DNA of 64,000 nt from assembly GCA_013396915.1 (NCBI GenBank), contig VWZL01002058.1:1-64000 (forward strand), written 5' to 3'. Both the position numbers and the translations under genes were made by a program. Source of the DNA: Stercorarius parasiticus. Lineage: Eukaryota; Chordata; Aves; Charadriiformes; Stercorariidae. The notes beneath the pieces were generated by a model, which worked only from the letters and a program-made list of their open reading frames with translations, was not told the DNA's origin and made no database searches. Below are positions 60,136-64,000 of this stretch, piece after piece. Positions within the stretch are counted from its first letter, which is position 1. Each line of letters opens with the position of its first letter.

Positions 60136-63065
60136 TTTAGGCCATGAATCATCTAAGCAAACATAGGGACCTATGATGCTCTTTCAACCTAGCTGATTTC
60201 TACACAGCTTTCCTGTTCTCTTTCACCCCAAACATTAGGTGCCTAAATCACACCAGGTGATGACGTATAACTTCTCTCTACTGGTCACGTGGAATGAAGA
60301 TCCTGGTTTTACGCATCAAGCATCCTGTGTGCAGCTTTCAGGCAGCCATGGACTCTAATCTGCCAAAGGCTTGGGGATGGGGAAGGATAGGGAAAGGAGA
60401 CATTGCAATATTGTGCACCCAAGTTCACAGGTGAACGGAGCCTACATTGAGTTCTTCAGCTGTAAATCAGTGTTGGTGGTAACCATCAGGTCTCATGAGC
60501 TGGCCCACATGAGTCAAAAGGAATTGTTTTAAGCAGGAAAGCAGGGGTTACCATCATGAACAATCATTATAAAAACAGAGACCCAGACTCACCAAGACCT
60601 TCTTTGCTCCCTGTCGTGTTCTCTCCTTGATTAGCCTGTGAACAAGGAAAGGTTTAAGCTACTGCTTGTCCCTGCAAAGTCAAGCCTGACAGTACTGTCC
60701 CTTTTCAGGCACTTTCTGAATTCAAAGATTCCTAGCAGTAATTGTTTTTCTCATTATGGAGGGGGTGGGTGGGGGGAAGTTAAATTCCCCACATTCCTTC
60801 TTTTTATCCCTTGACCCACTTCTCACTTTCCATCCATTTATTTTGATGTAGTTTAACTTTAAAATGGTTTATACCATGAGGAATATAGTAGCCTGCTGAA
60901 GCTGTCTTAAGCTCTAAGCAAGCAACACTTGCATACAGTGGAGTTAAGTGGCAGCCTAATAGTTTATCGTTGCAGCTGTGTAAGGATGCTATTAACTCCT
61001 CCTTATAGTTTTTATTTCCAAGCCATTATTGTATACATTTCAGCTAAGCCAAGAAAATGATAGGCCCCTTTCTAACTTGTCCTTGGAAACCTGCCAGTGA
61101 ATGTGAAACCTGTGATAAGGGCAGTAGCATTTTTTAGAAGAGCATCTGCTTCTGAGAAGGAAGAAGTGCAGTTTGCAGACAGACTGATAGTAGGGAAAGG
61201 AAGATGAAAGCATGGGGAGCCGTCTGCCTTGGTATTTGCATGATGGGAAACAAGAATTTAAAGGGTACCTGGAGGAAAGACTTCAGGGAGAAGAATTAGA
61301 AAAGGTGGAAATGATTGATCTGGGATGAAAAGACCACAGGCTGCAGTTGGCACATACAAGGTGATGAGAGGCTGATAGGGGGCCCTCAGTGCTTCCTTTT
61401 CTCTCTTGCAGTTCCATAATTTTGTAGCCATGGAGAAAAAGTATTTTCACACTGCTACGTGGTGTAAGGACAGGTGGATCACATTAGGTTGCAACCATGT
61501 TGTCCTTGATTCATTCTTCTGTTATCACGAGTCCAAATATCACCTCACATGTAGGCATTGGTCTTCCTGTATTAGAAAAAAAAAGGTCCTTTAATTGCAT
61601 TACAGTTGGGTCCATCAGGGACCCTTCTCATTTCCCATATTTACAATGCCCAGAGAAACCTTCCCAGATTCAATTAGTAGTGGCAGAAACATGTGGAGAC
61701 CTAACAGGGAACACAATCTTCTTGTGCTGGGTCTTGTCCCCCTCAAAGATCTTACCATCCAATGACACTCAGGAAGATGAGATGAACAAGGCACCACAAG
61801 GGGGCAAATCAATAGAAGAATGGTAGAGGTGGAAAAGCATTTGTTCAGTGACATGAAGAGTGACCTGTACTTCAATTTCAAGTCCAGTTTCACCCTAAGG
61901 GACTTCATGCACCTGTCTAGGACAGCTAAATGAGATATGGCTGCTTCTACAGGCAATGAGGAGCTAAGTAGCTTCAGGGAGTGATTTGGACCTAAGGAGA
62001 CTGAGTAGCTCCTTGGGTAACCGTTTCTTTCAACTGTGCAGAGAGGGAGTTTATGGTGAGCACTGTCCTGACCTAGGTGCTTGGAGGTAGATAAATGAAT
62101 GCCCAGGTCCACTTTTACTTTCCAAAGTCCATGTATGGTAATTTATGCATTAAACACCACTTCTTTCAGAAGAAGTCTGCTCTTCCTGTTGCATTGTGGA
62201 CCTCAGGCACTGTAAGGAGTTTATGGAAATTTTTACGGGCATCAGTTTTCCTCTCATCTCTCCCCTCACCCATCCTACCATACCTCTCTATCGAACAGCA
62301 TTCTCTCCAATTAAGATATAAAGTTAAGGCTTAGTGGCTCATAAAATTGCAACAACTGCTCTGCTTCATGTCAAGGAGGGGTAATTAACCAAGATCATCT
62401 ATAGCACCAGGTGGTGGTTCATTCATAACAGGAGCTGGTATAGCAGAGCTCAAGTGCTCACTGGACAGTGCTGTGTATTTCACAGGCCATGAAATATATC
62501 CAATGTTGTTTTTTATCCCCCAGCAAGCCAGTGAGTTGTTTTTAATAGGGCTTTACATGTTTTTTAATTGGCATTTTATTTTTCTCTAGGAAATGAGCAA
62601 AGATGCCATGGCAAAATGGGACAGGATCACTTTCACTGCCATCATCTCTCTCATGGGATCACAAGAAGAATACCAAACCCACCCTTGTGTGGAGAACAAA
62701 GGGAGTGGGAGGAACTGGGTGGCAGATAATCTGCACTAGATTTTAGGAAGCTGAGGTCCTGTGTTTTGCCCACAGTCTGACATGAAGGAATGCAAGGTGA
62801 AAAACAAGTAATTGAGTTAGTGTGGGGTTGGCTCCAGGCTAATGCATCTTGTAGTTTTCCCAGACTGATTATCAGAATATCAGCACTTGTAAGTGCAGCT
62901 ACATGGCATCCTGATGAGTGTTGGTCTCCTGGTTTAGGGCTGAGTGTTAAAGCACTATGAAAACCTCTGGGGATAACTTTGTTCTGAGGTGATTACCTAA
63001 ACCTACCTGACATCTGTTTTGCAACAGCAGAACCTGATTTCAGTGTATTGAAACCTACCTCGACA
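60136..63065. other. Intergenic, no gene seen
   Basis: No gene recognised. Near 60165-60205 a decayed CR1-end-like string (CTCTTTCAACCTAGCTGATT) may be a relic. The 165-codon minus frame (61615-62112) lacks any known domain. Confidence 0.5.
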
Positions 63066-63276
63066 TTTCTTTATTGTGAGGTTGGTGAGACACTGGCCCA
63101 GGTTGCCCAGAGAAGCTGTGGATGCCTCATCCCTGGAGGTGTTCAAGATCAGGTTGTATGGGGCTTTGAATAACCTGGTCTAGTGGGAGATATCCCTGGC
63201 CATGGCAGGAGAATTGGGACTACATGACCTTTAAGGTCCCTTCCAACCCAACCCATTCTGTGAGTCTATGATTCTA
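63066..63276 (+). mobile_element. CR1 LINE 3' end, 5'-truncated
   Basis: Begins at TTCTTTATTGTGAGG (FF-V-RV region), then GGTTGCCCAGAGAAGCTGTG, CATCCCTGGAGGTGTTCAAG, a GGCCATGGCAGG UTR and an ATTCTGTGAGTCTATGATTC tail. Same group as the copies at 7.2 and 28.5 kb. Confidence 0.93.
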
Positions 63277-64000
63277 CTGGAACTTCATATGATTCTGGGG
63301 TCTGTTTTTGGGGTACTGAAATAATTTTTTTCAGTACAACAACTCATTTTCTAACCAGATGTTCAGGGTTCTGGCATCTTCCTTCCTTGAAAATTGGCCA
63401 TGCTTAATATTACCCAAAGCCAGAGGCAAAACAAACCTGCCAATTACTTGATTTCTGAAGTTTTATTTCCGAACAATTCAGAGACATTCTTTCTTTCTTT
63501 TGACCATGAAATGGGCCCTCACAATTTTCAGATTCAACCCACGCTCCTGACACTCAGGACTGCTTGTCAATGAACACGGCTTTGGATAATGATTCATTTT
63601 CCACCCACTGATTAGACCTTTATCTGCCCCAATCATTCATTTCTACCTAAGTGTAACGCCCAGCTCAGCTGTCTGCTCTAAAATATGTCATGGGAAATGC
63701 AGTGGTTCACTGTGATAGGTGGTATATGCTTAGGAAATCACCTTTTCTTTTAGGATCACAAGAGAAAAAGTACTTAATATTTGATTGAGGGAGTGTGAGA
63801 CACCAGCAGAGTAATTTCCCCTGGCCTTCCCTTCCTCTTATTTTCTGAGCGCAAAGGATACTAATGTAAACTTTTTAGAGAGTTTGCTGAAAACCTCTCC
63901 AGCATATGCAAGGTTAAAGGATATATGGGCAGAATAAAATATTGCTGCTACATTCTAGATATTTTTCCTGGGTAAAATCGCACCCCAGGACACTCTTATT
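63277..64000. other. Intergenic, no gene seen
   Basis: Nothing recognised up to the window edge. Confidence 0.6.

Noticed and set aside
61380..61600. Strong splice-acceptor-like tract (CTTTTCTCTCTTGCAG) followed by an open frame
   Set aside because: Similar pyrimidine-AG tracts occur at 1950-1963, 18225-18245 and 25055-25080. Without a donor or homology, one acceptor-like site does not make an exon.
61615..62112. 165-codon minus-strand frame
   Set aside because: The longest frame outside transposons, but rich in Leu/Ser with no domain, no splice context and no homology I recognise.
1..64000. tRNA, rRNA, snRNA or microRNA genes
   Set aside because: I looked for A/B-box and cloverleaf patterns. 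Only weak MIR-type SINE relics turned up, and no RNA gene could be supported by eye.

Overview
This is a non-coding stretch of a vertebrate nuclear genome, almost certainly a bird. It has no bacterial gene structure and no recognisable host protein-coding exon. It is AT-rich and CpG-poor, and it is littered with CR1 LINE retrotransposons, the dominant interspersed repeat of birds. Recognition rests on their ORF2 reverse-transcriptase C-terminus ([53 protein letters not shown]) and on 3' ends that close with ATTCTATG units. A 590-bp solo LTR of a bird endogenous retrovirus, with a perfect 5-bp target duplication, also points to birds. I cannot name the species, the chromosome or the flanking genes.

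Layout. 1-285: the endonuclease end of a CR1 running off the left edge. 1-20 kb: CR1 3' ends at 1.0, 3.6, 7.2, 10.9, 14.2 and 17.6 kb, separated by unremarkable sequence. 20-23 kb: a nearly repeat-free interval with homeodomain-type motifs, the best candidate for conserved non-coding sequence. 23.4-23.8 kb: a younger CR1 inside an older one. 27.5-28.0 kb and 33.4-33.8 kb: ancient CR1/L3-like remnants. 29.2-30.5 kb: a CR1 whose tail became a CTATT pentanucleotide array, into which a retroviral LTR then inserted. 35-50 kb: more CR1 3' ends, a CCAT microsatellite at 37.7 kb and two adjacent perfect hairpins at 43.8 kb. 50-55.5 kb: another long, mostly repeat-free interval with possible conserved elements. 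55.6-60.1 kb: further CR1 sequence, including a three-part mosaic at 59.0-60.1 kb that looks like a twin-primed (5'-inverted) CR1. 63.1 kb: a last short CR1 3' end.

The CR1 copies fall into at least four 3'-end groups by the sequence before the tail, so insertions of several ages are layered here. All are 5'-truncated, internally deleted or frameshifted, and none could be active. Three weak MIR-type SINE relics (about 20.0, 31.8 and 45.1 kb) add an older layer. I found no RNA gene, CRISPR array, operon or complete gene, and no evidence of a new biological system. The most informative features are the transposon-on-transposon arrangements and a few repeat-free segments that deserve a conservation check.
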